A stretch of 64,000 nt of DNA. It comes from Telmatactis stephensoni (lineage: Eukaryota > Cnidaria > Anthozoa > Actiniaria > Isophelliidae). A program made the translations under genes and the position numbers. Under the pieces are notes generated by a model that saw only the letters and a program-made list of their open reading frames with translations, was not told where the DNA came from and made no database searches. Below are positions 21,165 to 32,508 of the stretch, piece by piece. The stretch is from positions 62,001 through 126,000 of the forward strand of contig JALIZF010001686.1 in NCBI GenBank assembly GCA_029948255.1, given 5' to 3'. The first letter of the stretch is position 1. The number at the start of each line of letters is the position of its first letter.

Positions 21165-22971
21165 TTAAGAGGATGGATAATTGTTAATAAGTGATTCAGA
21201 TAATTTTTGTTTGAAGGCATGACGATTTTTTGTCTTTAATTCATCAGACAGAGAATTCCAAATTTTTACCCCCAGGAAACGGATATTAAATTTTCCATAG
21301 TTTGTCCATATTTTAGGAGTATAATAAGCTTTCCTGCTAGCTAATCTTGTATTATATTGATGTACTTGGTTAATATATTTAAAAAAATTATTGAAAGCAA
21401 CTGGTAGCATATTCTTTTAGTAATCATACATAAATAAAGCATTATGGATAAAAACTAGGTCGGATAATTTAAGAATTTCCAACCTTCGAAAAAGAGGACT
21501 AGAGTGTGCTATTTAATCAGAAAAGGTTATTATCCTCATTGCTTTTTTTTTAATTGAAACTAGAGGTTGGAGATTAGTTTGGTACGTATTGCCCCATGTA
21601 GTCAAAGCATAGGTTAAAAATGGAAAAATCATAGTATAATAAAGTTGAAGAAGAATTGAAATATTAACATTACGTATTTTCGAGAGGATACCAATACAAC
21701 GTTTGATTTTCTTGGAGACATATGAAATGTGAGCTTTCCAGTTTAAGTGAGAGTCCATATACAGACCAAGATATTTGATGCTTTTTACTTTATGTATTTC
21801 CTCACTATTTATAAATAATTTGACTGTGTAATGAACTGCTTTTTGAGGAGGATGAAATATAATAAAATTAGTTTTCTTAATGTTAAGGGAAAGCTTATTA
21901 GCAGTTAGCCATTCAAAGATAGCATTAAGGTTTTTATTAATCAATGATTCTAGATTTAGAAGACTACAATCTCAATAAAATAGATTGGTATCATCTGCAA
22001 AAATATGAAATTCAAAAAAACTGGTACAGTTATGGAAATCATTTATATATAAAAGAAATAGAAGGTGGGCCCAAAGGTAACATTTCCAACTGTGGCATGC
22101 TGGTGTCTACCTTCCAAGTAAGAGGAAAAGCAGTCACCCGCAATCCCACGAATACCATAGTGATTTAATTTTTTAATAAGTATAACATGATCAACAGTAT
22201 CGAATGCTTTAGAAAAATCAAGAAAGATCCCACATGAGTAGCGGCCCTCCTCTACTGCCTTTTGTATTTTGTCAGTTATTAAGAGAGTTGCATGAGAGGT
22301 TGAATGCTTATGACGAAAGCCAAACTGATTGTGAAATAGGATGTTGGTTTTGTCTAAAAAGGAAAATAATCTCTTATACATCAGTTTTTCAAGGATTTTG
22401 TTAAAAACAGAGAGAAGAGAGATAGGTCTATAGTTATTTAAATCAGTCTTTTTTATGTATAGGGATGACATTAGCAATTTTAAGTTGTTCTGGAACACAG
22501 CCATTAGAAAAGGAAACATAAATAATTTCCAGTGGAGTTGATAAGAAAGACTTGAGAAATTTTAAAAGGTCAGTTGGAACACTGTAGGGGCCGGTTGCTT
22601 TGGAGGATTTTAAATTAGAGATTTCATTTTCTATTTCCAAGGCTGTCACTGGAAATAAGTAAAAACTATTTGGTTGGGGAGTACCGAGGAAGTCTTCAGG
22701 TAAAAAGTTTGAAGCTGGAATTTGGTTGGCAAGGTTTTTACCAACATTTGAGAAATATTTGTTAAAAGCAGAAGCAATAAGTTTTGGGTCTTCAATAGTT
22801 TGGTTGTTTTGAATAATTTTTTGGGGTATTGTATTTGAGGTCTTAGGTTTAAGGGTGATAATTTCCTTAATGCCAGACCAGATTTTCTTATTATTCTTAC
22901 TATATTTAGTGAAATAGTCATTATAATGTTTCCTTTTACTAATTTTGATAAGTTGTACAATCTTATTTCGA
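21165..22971 (-). pseudogene. LINE-B reverse transcriptase, frameshifted
   Basis: RT blocks are in order but in changing frames: SSKATGPYSVPTDLLK and IANVIPIHKKD (down to about 22445), then NNYRPISLLSV and FLDFSKAFDTVDH (about 22440-22070), then FADDTNL near 21985, then KYLGLYMDSHLNWK and the tail to 21165. At least two frameshifts, near 22450 and 22070. The catalytic FADD pair is still readable. Confidence 0.8.
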
Positions 22972-23339
22972 TAGAGTGGTTTCATTTAACCCGTGAAACA
23001 CTAGCAATTACTCACTATGTAATACCAAGCCGTACTATGTAATACTATGTGATACAAAAAGCTTTTATTTAGATTATTTCCATATTTTGTAATTTAATAC
23101 ATTTCAGTACATTTACCATTATGAGTTGTTTACAAAAACGCCTGAAACAATGTGTAGAATAGCTTAAGGACCTTAAGTGCGATCACGCAATGCCGCGAAC
23201 AAAAACAAAAGGAATTCCGAGCAGTAAAATGTATTGTAATACGTGCATCGAAAGATTAAGTACAGTCTGCAAGTTAGTTGTCTTATTCAAAAATGTTCCA
23301 TGAACGCTTATAGAATTTTCGCACTTTTAATGCGGAGAC

Positions 23340-24288
23340 TTATTGAAATGCACTAACAATAGCTAACATGGAATTTGCTCTCAAAAAACCTGGAGTAAAC
23401 CGGGCAATGGCTTTTGCATGCCCAAACACCATTTCTATCGGGTTTAAATCATAGGCATACGCTGGAAGCTTGACCAAAGTTATATTCTTTGCAGCTAATA
23501 TTCGGCATAGTGCGACATCATTGTGCACACTGGCGTTATCTGCAACAATAAAACAATTGTTTGGAAGAAGAGGAAGGACTTGATTCTCCATAACTTCGTT
23601 AATTAGATCAGCTGTGAATGATCCAGCCACAGGTATAGCTTGAATTACTCCCTCTCTGAAGCCACAAATAGCCAGCGTAGAATATTTTCCGTCCTTTGCC
23701 TTGCCCTTTGAGCGGAATGAAGGGCATGCAAATCCTGAATCAATTCTCCCATATTCTCTCTCATCTGTTTCAACGTTGAAGTGAGTTTCGTCAAAAAAAT
23801 ATATAATGCCTGGGTTAATTGTTCTTCTCCATTGAATGTACATCTGTCTGCATAAACGATTACGTGGCGACAGTCGCTCAACTGCTACATGTATACATTT
23901 CTTTCGAGTAATTTCAAGCTGTTTGAATAATTTTGCAATTGCCCCAATAGATGGAACATCATTTGGTGCTAGTTGGAAGTCGTCTCTGAGTAGCATTTGA
24001 ATCTCGCGAAGGTAAACATTAGGATATATTCTTACAATTGCCTCCATATACGCTTCCATTCACCATTTTTGGACGCATATTTCTGTTTACCAATGGTGAA
24101 ATCGTCGCTCTTTCTTGAAAAAGTTTCAAGTATTTGTCGACGCAGTTGTACGATACTTGGCAGATTTCAGCAGTGCGTGGGGTAGATAACGTAGCTAAAT
24201 ACGTTACAATTACTTGAAGTCGTTTTTGCGTAGGGTAAGAAACACCATAACGATAACACCCTCCATGATCGTTTAGATACCAAGGCAT
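23340..24288 (-). pseudogene. DD34E transposase (Tc1/IS630-like), frameshifted
   Basis: 24288-24060 encodes a helix-turn-helix region (YGVSYPTQKRLQVIVTYLA ... AEICQVSYNCVDKYLK). After a one-base frameshift near 24060, 24059-23340 encodes the catalytic domain of 239 residues: D90 in YFFDETHF, D174 in IVADNASVHND and E209 in YDLNPIEM. There are 34 residues between the second D and E, that is DD34E as in Tc1. The enzyme would cut and paste the element at TA. The frameshift makes this copy inactive as read. Confidence 0.82.
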
Positions 24289-24816
24289 TTAGAAAGGCAG
24301 AAAAATCAAATCCACTTCCTGAGAAAACGTTATTTCATCTACATTGTACCAGGGCATTTCATTAAATGACCAGACCAGCCATTCTGCGATGCTCTTTGTG
24401 TAGTTGTAATAATGAAATTTCTATGGCTAAAATATTGAATGTTCATGATTATATAACGTTCTATACAAAATAAAATATGCTTCATTTCTGGCCATTGTCT
24501 ATTTTTTAAGAACATTTGATTTTAGTGATGACATGCACGAGAAAATGCCGATACCAATGCAATGTAAATTATATAAACGTTTTTGTAGGATAATATGTTT
24601 CCATAGAGGTGGGAAGAGGAGGGGTGGCACGTCGAAATATATCCATAAGGGCTTTCCCTGATAACACAAGAGAATAAACTCTTATATAATATCCTCCCTT
24701 GGGATACAAATTCTTCGTAAACAAGAAAACGGTGACAATTACATTGTTTAAATAAAAAAATATAAAATCCAAGTTTTGCACATGGGACACTCCTTCACAT
24801 CAGCTGAAAACCTGTG

Positions 24817-26434
24817 ATGGCAGGAAGAAATTGCGGAAAGTGCCGTCTACACGGTAAAATTGTCCCTTTAAAAGGTCATAGACGGGCCTGTCCTTTCTCA
24901 AATTGTTCGTGTTCGAGATGCTCCACACACGACCAATTAAGTTCTGGCAATGCGTTATCAAGAACGCCAAGATAAGTCAGACAAGGGAAAGCAGTGGAGG
25001 GCAAGCTTGAACTCGAGTCTGAGGACAGAAACACCTGTAACGCCGTCTTCCACAGATGTGCCTTTCCCAGATATGAAACCAACACTCTATGCACCAAATG
25101 TCGAGTGTATGAGTGCACTGCAAGTGGCAAACTTTGAGTCATCAAAAGCAATGGTACTTAAGAAAATGCCAAAAGCTGATCAAAAATTAAAAGAGGTATG
25201 CAACACATAACTGTATAATTCCAAGTTTTCTGAATTTTATGCTTAATCAAACAAGTGCATTATCAATGTGTTCCATTCATCCAAAACATTATTCGTCCCA
25301 ATTTTTTTATGAAAGAATTGAGAATCTAGAACATCTTTACCTGTTTACAGTCAAACCTATGGTCAAACTAGCACAAGCATGAACACGTTGAGCTCATTAA
25401 TGAATTTTCTGTTCGAATATTGATTGGATTCTTTGTTTTGAAAAACTGATATCATTGCCTTTCAATGGGCTTTGCAAAATTGTTAAATATGCAGGAAAGC
25501 GGAAAATTGAGTTCTAACAGACACAAACATAGAAACAATGAATATTTTAATTGTTATCTGGTCTAGTTTTTGTGACTTCAATTTCCAGTGTTCAGTAGAT
25601 TATACAAAAATATTAATGCCAATAAATTATATACATTAAAATATTAATGAAGATTTTATTGTTAAATTTTCAGATAAGCAAAAGAAGCAGCTGCAGGAAC
25701 ACAGAAGCATCTACAAAAGTATCAATTCCTATTCACATGAAATCGCAGAAACTGCTAAAGAGTTAAGCCCCCTGGCAGTTCTTAAAACCGCAATTCTATT
25801 GCATCAGCGGCAACCACGCCAATCAAGTGATGCTGGGAAAGAAGCCGACTTGTCCAGTGCTGCAACAAGTGCACCAGCCGTTCAAGCGAGTCTAGAATCG
25901 TCAACTGCCCTGCATTTCAAGTTCCATGACCAGCTTGACAATCTAAAACAGGTGCTACCTTTTGCTTCTGAAGTAAAGCTGGCCTCCCTTCTTGCCACAG
26001 AACAGGGAGATATGAATGCGGTGGTTCACAAAATTTTGGAGTCTGATGGTAGAGCCGGGGATGACGAAAGCTGTGTAGATACCAAGGTGATTGATCTGAC
26101 TGATGAAAACAAAACACCATCTTTGACAGATGTCAACGTTGACACTTCCATTTTGAAAGATATCTTGGATACAGTAAAGAGGAACGAGTCACTTCAATCC
26201 GAAAACTCGTCTTCAGGGTGTAGTAATCTGTTGTCCTTTCATAAACCACGCAACAACAGAGTTGCCACAACAAGCAGCCTTGTAGGAGAAGCTGACCAGA
26301 CTTCACAACAGTTAGCTGAAAGGACATCATCGAACGGCCACCATGATTGTCCTTACTGTTTTCAGGAAAACCAACAAGGAAATTTTTGCAGTCGTTGTGG
26401 AGGAGTTTTTGACCCAACATTTCATCGTTGGTAA
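24817..26434 (+). pseudogene. DMRT-like gene inside the transposon: DM domain, DMA/CUE-like domain, SIM, zinc ribbon
   Basis: From the ATG at 24817, C6-x2-C9-x2-H12-x8-H21-x3-C25-x4-C30-x-C32-x2-C35 gives all eight zinc ligands of a DM domain in canonical spacing, with LKGH. Nine residues after C35 the frame shifts by one base at about 24945-24949 to MRYQERQDKS, where DM domains have their recognition helix. Exon 1 ends at 25195 (AAAGAG/GTATGC). Exon 2 starts after TTTTCAG at 25674 and runs to a stop at 26434. It encodes LDNLKQVLPF...QGDMNAVVHKIL, resembling the CUE-like DMA domain of DMRTA proteins, then VIDLTDE (a SUMO-interacting core) and a C-terminal zinc ribbon (CPYC...CSRCGG). The junction is one base out of phase as drawn, so this copy has two frame problems. 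Confidence 0.72.
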
Positions 26435-26877
26435 TTTATTCAATTGTTTCACTTTGTTATTGTTTCACTTTGTTTATTAATTTTTTGTAAGTCTGAAGAA
26501 AGCCGTCAGTGATGTAGTGAGCTAAGATATACCAAGTAATTATTCATGCAATAGAAAAAAAACTGATGCAATTTATTAGAAATTTCATGAGATAAAAAAA
26601 ATGAGTTCTTGGCTAACTGAAGTCAATTTAAAGTTTCGAGTAAGGCTTAAAAAGCCGTCAGTGACGAAGCTAACATATGAGCTATGTAGTTTTTTCATTG
26701 AACATTGTTTGCAAAGGTCAAAACTAATGTAATTAGTATTTAATTCATGAAATAAAAATGGTGTTTTTGACTTAGTCTACTTGAGTGCAAATAATACAAA
26801 AAATACTACTATCTGTTACTCAGTGGTTCTACGTAATAAGTCACTAACTATTTCACGGGTTAAATGAAACGACTCTA

Positions 26878-27273
26878 GCATTTATATTTAGTCTGGTAAT
26901 ATGTGTTACCTGATTTTAAAAATTTCTTGTAGTATTTATCTCTAGCTTTAATCGAAGTTATAATTCCAGAGGTTATCCAGGGTTTAGAGGAAAGCTTAAG
27001 CTCATGTCTTTTGACTTTACGAAGTGGGACATGTCTATTGAGGATCTCACTAGTGCAAGAGTAAAAGGCATCAAACAGAGAATTAACATTAGCATTGTCA
27101 TTCTCACTGGAGAGTACCTCAAACCAGTTAATATTACTAAAGTCAGTAAGAAGGGCTTCTTCATTTACTTTAGAATAGTCTCTTTTGAAAACGTTAGAAT
27201 TATAATTGCATAAATCAGAAAGGTTATTGATAATTACAAAATTAGGGAGATGATCTGTGATATCACAGAGAAT
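26878..27273 (-). pseudogene. LINE-B segment between endonuclease and RT
   Basis: Reads ILCDITDHLPNFV, DYSKVNEEALL, LNRHVPLRKVKRH and KPWITSGIITSI, the typical LINE linker that precedes the RT. It ends at the TA target of the DD34E element; YRNKIVQLIK follows on the other side at 22971. Confidence 0.75.
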
Positions 27274-28138
27274 ATTAATAATAATAATAATAAATCATTT
27301 CTTTAATCAGTAAGCCTATATCACAATAGTGATTTTCAATAGGGAACTGCGGTAGAGAAAATGAATAACTGAATAGAAAGAAAGAAAAACTATACAAAAA
27401 GAAATAAAATAAAATAAAATATATAAAATCTATCACCTAATTATAGCTTCAGATTAAGTAAGGTAACATTTAAGTGCTTTTTTAAATTTCTTTTTAGATA
27501 AAAGTAACTTAATGTCATTAGGTAACTGGTTCCAACTTTGAGCGCAGGAATTCTGTGATGTTTGTAGGCCCCAGTTTGTGTTGGATTTAACTGTTCTCAG
27601 CAGATCTTTATTACGTGTGTTGTACTTGTGGAAATCTTTGCCTTTGCGGAAACTTGGTGCATCCTCAGATACTTGGCTGTGCATGTAGATACAGCAATGG
27701 AATTCTCTACGTTGAGATAGATCAAGCCACTTGAGCTCTTTGAGCGCGTCAGTAGAGGAAGACCATGGTGATTGGTTCAGGATTAATTTAGCTGCTTTAT
27801 TATGAAGTACCTGGAGCGAATTCATTAAGGTCTTGTTGTTCTTGTCACCCCAGACAATGGATGCATAATCAAGCACAGGAACTATCATCGTCATGACGTA
27901 TACCTTTCTAGCAAAAAGAGGCAACAGGTGTTTTATGCGTTTTAATACCCCAAGACGCTGTGCAATCTTGGAGTGTAGCATCTCAACGTGATCATGCCAT
28001 GTGAGGTGCTGGTTAATGATTATACCAAGATATTTAAACTCTGAAACGTTCTCAAGACTATCTTGTTCCACCACTAGCTGCATATCCTGGAAGTTCTTCA
28101 GCTTGACCCGGCTGCCAATAATCATGAATTTTGATTTT
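27274..28138 (-). mobile_element. 5'-truncated LINE 3' end inserted in LINE-B
   Basis: 28138-27454 encodes the RT thumb and tail of a different LINE (EFKYLGIIINQHLTWHDHVE, LDYASIVWGD, LQVLHNKAAKLIL, WNQLPNDIKLL). It ends in an (ATT)n tail at about 27274-27294. The LINE-B frame runs straight across the insertion (SGN-ILCD). This is a typical target-primed, 5'-truncated insertion. Confidence 0.82.
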
Positions 28139-28287
28139 ATTACCACTAATAACTTGATGTTCAAGAGAGTTAAAAAATATATTATCAATGAGAGTTGCAG
28201 AATGGTGTGTAATTCTAGTTGGTTTGAGAATTTGAGGGTGAAATGAAAAGGAACCCAAAGTATTAATAAAATTATCAGTATCAGAAT
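28139..28287 (-). pseudogene. LINE-B endonuclease, second part
   Basis: SDTDNFIN, PTRITHHSATLIDNIF and LEHQVISGN continue the endonuclease. The missing catalytic tail (DHLPN) follows at 27273 after the inserted LINE fragment. Confidence 0.7.
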
Positions 28288-29915
28288 GTGTAGTTCCAGA
28301 AATTATCCATACCCCCCCCCCCCCCCTCCCAATGGAGGGATAAATAATTTCCGAGGGGTAGGGGGATCAAAATCGTCTAAATTTCCAGGAGGAGGGGGGG
28401 TGTTTACGTTAAGGACGTTCGCGGGCATTGTTCACGCGCACTTTTACTGCGCACGCTAGCGCGCGCGCTACCTCAATAAATCCAAGATGGCGGCCTAAGA
28501 ATATTTTTTCCGGTAATTATTAAATTTCGATCTTTTCAAATGGAACTTACTTTTATAAGAAGAAAAAATAAAAACAAGGAATTTGAATGAGGAAAAAAAA
28601 TCATTCAGATTGAAAAACTCCAGAAAAAAGGATGAAAAAGATTTTAGTAGACCCAGTCTCCTCTCGGTATTCAAGATGGCGGGGAAATTTTCAAACTTTA
28701 CGGCTCGATATCTCGAAAACGAATACGGTGACCCCCACTTTTTTTAGTCTTAAAAGGAAGGTATTTTGGAGTAATACAACATTTCTGAAAAAGAAAAAAT
28801 TCTCATCACAAGGGACTTAATGACAACGTTTTTTCGCTAAAAATTACACCCCTTCGTCTCATCGAACACCGCCGATTTCAACAGCAGCGCACGGACAAAA
28901 ACACTCCTCAAAACTCAGAGAGATTCATTCATGCTTAAATGACCAAAGATTGTTGTCAACAATAGTCTCATACAACTGCAGATGAAATTTCTGGTCGTTT
29001 AAGGTGCGTTTTATATTTTTAGTATCTATTTTCTCGCCCTACGCGTATAGCGTATTTCGCGCGCTTTTCTTTGGCAATTTCGGCAAAATTGTACGAGTCA
29101 TAGCTCAAAAACGAATACGGTACCCCCTCTTTTTTATTTCGTTTATTCAAAGTGTATATCATAAAGTATCAGTATGCGAAATTTCATTAAAATGACATCA
29201 CAAATTCAATTGCCCGCGAACGTCGTTAACACGTTTTCCGAACGGTATTTTTACAAAAATACTCTAAAAATACTCCAAATGCCATAACCAAGCCTCGCAT
29301 ATGAAACAGTATTGATCACTCAGCGTCTTTAATCATTTCTTGAAGCATAATTTGCACTTTCTTTCAGCTTTAAGCTCAGTCTTTCGATGCCTACATGTTC
29401 GATATAGTCGCCATTTTGATTTATGAGAATGACCGCTGACCAGAATGACTGCTGACCATATTCGAAAACAAAATGGCTGCCGCGAACGTTCCTCTATAAA
29501 CAACGTCACTTTTTCGTAGTATTACTCCAATGTCACAGGTCTTGCCAAGGCAAAATATCGAGAAAAAGTTGAATTATGTGGATTCGATCCATATCTTTTG
29601 AATAAAAGCGATTGTAGCGAATAATTAGCGAAGTCTCCATGCGACTCGAAAGCTCGTGGCCTGAACTGGAAAGCAGATGAAGGCTTACAAGTCTCTAGAA
29701 GCATACAATTTCTTTGAAACTTTTTCTACATAGTAATATGATTGGAATTTCCTAGAGGTGGGGGTACACATGTTATATCAAAGTGGAAATTCCAGGGGGT
29801 AGGGGGGATTTCTAAACAACCTCAAAACAAGAATTTCTCGGGGGTATGGAGGGTCTGAAAAAAAATCCCTCCGTGGGGGGGGGGGGGGGGGTATGGATAA
29901 TTTCTGGAACTACAC
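28288..29915. mobile_element. 1.6 kb TIR element with C/G-run ends, in LINE-B
   Basis: Ends read GTGTAGTTCCAGAAATTATC...CCCC and the exact inverse, then G-rich subterminal DNA containing AATTTCCAGG. The TSD is ATT or slightly longer and ambiguous, because the target ended in ACACATT. The interior is largely another MITE (28413-29225). No ORF is supported. Confidence 0.75.
28413..29225. mobile_element. 0.8 kb TTAA-flanked MITE, nested
   Basis: TTAA at 28409-28412 and 29226-29229 flank inverted ends GGACGTTCGCGGGCA / TGCCCGCGAACGTCG. TTAA duplications are typical of Kolobok and piggyBac elements; the GG start favours Kolobok. The interior repeats phrases (AACGAATACGGTGACCCCC, AAGATGGCGG) also found in the MITE at 43837. 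Confidence 0.7.
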
Positions 29916-30404
29916 AATGTGTTTCAGAGTTTAGAAGATTAATATTAAAGTCTCCATTAGTATACAAAGTTTATGTTCCTTGTTTATTCTCTCAGTTGTT
30001 TTGAATAAGAAGTCAAAAGTTTTATCAAGTTTACAATTTGGATGTCTGTAGAAGACTCCACAGATAATGTTATGCTGTCGGGGAATATTGATTTCAATAA
30101 AGAGAGATTCAAAGTCGCTATTTGAACAGCAGAACTCGTTTCTTTTAGAAAAGGTAATAGTATATTTTATTAGTAGCTGGCCAACTCCACCAGCATTTGA
30201 AAGAGAGGGTTGAGACATAAAGTGATATCCTGGCAGGTATTTATTCACTAAATTGCCTGTATCCAAATTGATTTTTGTTTCGGTAAGACCTATGATTGAA
30301 AAATTTAGTCCTAGATCACATAGAGTCTGATGAAGAGAGTCAAAATTGGCAGACAGACTTCTAATGTTGTGGTGAAAAACGGAAAAAGACTTATTATTAT
30401 AATT
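29916..30404 (-). pseudogene. LINE-B endonuclease, first part
   Basis: Continues ORF2 after the stop: FHHNIRSLS, LTETKI, GYHF, GGVG and VFYRHPN are endonuclease blocks. It is cut at 29915 by the inserted TIR element; the rest, with HSATLIDNIF, resumes at 28287-28139. Confidence 0.7.
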
Positions 30405-30830
30405 TCAAAAGATAGTTTCACTTGAATGGAAATCGTGGGGAGTGTAATAATCAAAGTTGGTTAATGTAGGTAACTGTTGGTCAATGTCTATGTTAGATAA
30501 GTTAGGATTATTGTTTATAGAGGTCATTACATTGAAGCAAGGCAATGAATCTAGTTTAGAGTTACACATTCTACTTGAGCACAGACATTCAGTGTTAGAG
30601 TTAAATGAGAGCTGAGCTAATTCATGAAAATTCAATTCTTGGAAAGGAAAGATATTTGATCTACAGGAGGGACAGAACCAGAGGTCATTAGTTCTTGAAA
30701 AGTGGTTATAGTCCTTGACAGATAAAAGTGAGCATTTCAAATGAAGCCAATGGCAGCAGGCATCACACTGGATACCTCTGGAATTAGATTTGATGGTTTT
30801 TGAGCATTGACTACATTTGCAGGAAATCAT
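30405..30830 (-). CDS. LINE-B ORF2 N-terminus, PHD finger
   Basis: CSQC, CDAC, WLHLKC and CPSC with the usual spacing form a PHD-like finger within the first 60 residues. A TGA at 30405-30407 stops the frame, but the same frame continues past it into endonuclease motifs (FHHNIRSLS), so this is a nonsense mutation in ORF2 rather than a true end. Confidence 0.78.
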   Translation of the reverse strand: MISCKCSQCSKTIKSNSRGIQCDACCHWLHLKCSLLSVKDYNHFSRTNDLWFCPSCRSNIFPFQELNFHELAQLSFNSNTECLCSSRMCNSKLDSLPCFNVMTSINNNPNLSNIDIDQQLPTLTNFDYYTPHDFHSSETIF

Positions 30831-30967
30831 AGATATTAATTAAAGAATTGTCAGTATAAATTAAGTATAGAATTAAGTAGTAAAAAACATTTGGTTCATA
30901 TTGAAAAATAATGTCATTGCTACACTTAGCTGTCAGCTTGGTTGTCAGTCCTTGTGAAAAGATATGA

Positions 30968-31729
30968 TCAGTGGCATTGATCTTGCTCATAGTTGTCTTG
31001 AGATTCTGTAGAATTGATTTGTGATTTCAGCTTGGCTAAGTCGCTTTCATTACTGATATACACTGGTCGACTTCTGGCATGTTTCTTTAGATAGATCCGT
31101 CCGTTCGTCGTCGATATGATCTTGAAATTTAGTTCCTTTCGCACCTTTAAACAGGCCTTGAAGAGCTTTTTTCTGGGTTGAGTTAGGCTTTCAGATATAT
31201 ATATATATCTTGTTTTTCTCGGAAGGGACGTAGCCGAAGCCTTCCAGGTCAAGTGTTGTTTTGTCTTTAAGGCGATGCCGGCACGATATATTTTCTCTTT
31301 CACCTCTCTACGAACAAATTTTGCTATGATGATTGGGGGTTGGGATGGCTGGTCACTAGAGGTATCTTTGCTGTTGTTAGATGGTAATCTGTGGCTAATA
31401 GATATGTCCTCATCGTCTAATTCGACGTCTAGCAGGTCACTGATGTCTTTAACGATCTGGTCGGTGTCTTCGGTAGGACGAACTGGTATTCCCTTGAATT
31501 CCAAGCAATCTCGTCTCATGTACTGTTCGAGTTCATCGATATCAATATCATGTTGTTTAATGATGGATGTAATGGTAACCAGTTGTGATTTTATACAGTT
31601 GTTTTCTGTTCTCAATTTGAAATTTTCGTTTTCGAGAGCTGTAATTCTTCCCGCCATTTCTTCAAATTTGCTGTTCATAAAGTCCATTGAGGCAGAGATT
31701 TTATCTAGATCTTCCTTCGAAATGCTCAT
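30968..31729 (-). CDS. LINE-B ORF1 protein
   Basis: 253 residues. A coiled coil at about 5-75 (heptads such as MNSKFEEMAGRITALENENF) is followed by an RRM-like block (YMRRDCLEFKGIP, ISISHRLPS, PIIIAKFVRREVKEKIY) and a C-terminal part (RYIYISESLTQPRKKLFK). This matches ORF1 nucleic-acid chaperones of LINEs, which trimerise through the coil and coat the element RNA. The frame is intact, with a normal ATG and stop. Confidence 0.82.
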   Translation of the reverse strand: MSISKEDLDKISASMDFMNSKFEEMAGRITALENENFKLRTENNCIKSQLVTITSIIKQHDIDIDELEQYMRRDCLEFKGIPVRPTEDTDQIVKDISDLLDVELDDEDISISHRLPSNNSKDTSSDQPSQPPIIIAKFVRREVKEKIYRAGIALKTKQHLTWKASATSLPRKTRYIYISESLTQPRKKLFKACLKVRKELNFKIISTTNGRIYLKKHARSRPVYISNESDLAKLKSQINSTESQDNYEQDQCH

Positions 31730-31830
31730 GGTTAAGTTAAAGTAGTGAAAAACAAGTAATAACAGAAAAGAAATACTATAAAACTAGAAAATTGGTTCAA
31801 ATTTCAAGAGCCACTACAAAGCACGTCCAT

Positions 31831-32508
31831 CTTGGTTGAAGACCGCTGACCTGAAAATGTTGAAATGGCTTCCCGGGCGCTCGCAGCAAAATTGTCAAAA
31901 ACTAGTATTATTTAACTTTTTTTTCTTGTCTGCTATACGTTTCGTCGCTTTGAATTGCGACTCGTGCGATATCGCTTTTCTCAAGAATTCAACGTGGAAT
32001 TCCCTCGTCATCCAATGAATTTACCTTTAAATTTGGTAGAACGATAAATTCTGATAGAATGTTACATATGTTCACTACGTAGCAAAATACAACAATTTCT
32101 CGTTCTACCAATGTTGACTACGTCGCATGAATACAATCTTTTTCGCCGCTCTGTTGTGAAGCAAATGATAATTTATGCAGCTTAGGTGCGGAAATACGCC
32201 AACAAAGTCGTGCAACTTGTCGCGCAACATTGTTTGGTTGCAAGTTGCAGGTGCCCGTATTTCCATCCTCATCACAACTTGTCACGCAACAAAAATCCAT
32301 TGTTGCAAGTTGAAAAACTTTGTTCCAAAAGTAGAAAGTACTTCTAGTTTTTGCAACAAATTTCTATTTTGATAATTTATTCATTTTTTAATTGTTCCGG
32401 CATGAATACAATTTAATCGCCGCTCTGTTTTAAGGCAAATTACACTTAAATTAGTTTGTGATTTTATGTTAAGAATGCCATTGTACGTGGGGTTGTCCAT
32501 ATTGATGT
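31831..32508. other. Non-coding DNA with TGCAAC-type repeats
   Basis: Contains several GTTGCA/TGCAAC words (32180-32310) like the repeats near 34670, 38130 and 63400, and two copies of GCATGAATACAAT (32126, 32400). No gene seen. Confidence 0.45.

Larger units (their letters stand above)
22974..26875. mobile_element. 3.9 kb DD34E (Tc1/mariner, IS630-like) element carrying a DMRT-like gene
   Basis: TIRs read GAGTGGTTTCATTTAACCCG... at 22974 and the inverse at 26875, flanked by TA at 22972-22973 and 26876-26877. Removing the element and one TA restores the LINE-B frame as TKYKCYRNKIV, so the boundaries are exact and both genes inside moved as one unit or were added later. Minus strand: transposase (24288-23340). 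Plus strand: DM-domain gene (24817-26434). The inner TIR resembles the MITEs at 12940, 42946 and 42984. Confidence 0.88.
21130..31830 (-). mobile_element. LINE-B: CR1/L2-like non-LTR retrotransposon with three insertions
   Basis: Minus-strand order: ORF1 31729-30968; ORF2 PHD finger 30830-30405; endonuclease 30390-29916 and 28287-28139; inter-domain 27273-26878; reverse transcriptase 22971-21165. It is interrupted by a TIR element (28288-29915), another LINE's 3' end (27274-28138) and the DD34E element (22974-26875). Each join restores the frame: SETH-SDTD, SGN-ILCDITDH and TKYKC-YRNKIV. A TGA after the PHD part and two frameshifts in the RT show this copy is dead. Confidence 0.88.

Noticed and set aside
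22974..22992. piggyBac insertion (TTAACCC...GGGTTAA)
   Set aside because: The TIR extends further out to GAGTGG and the LINE frame is restored only with a TA duplication; the transposase is DD34E.
31275..31745. 156-codon ORF on the plus strand
   Set aside because: It is antisense to the LINE-B ORF1, whose protein motifs are clear.
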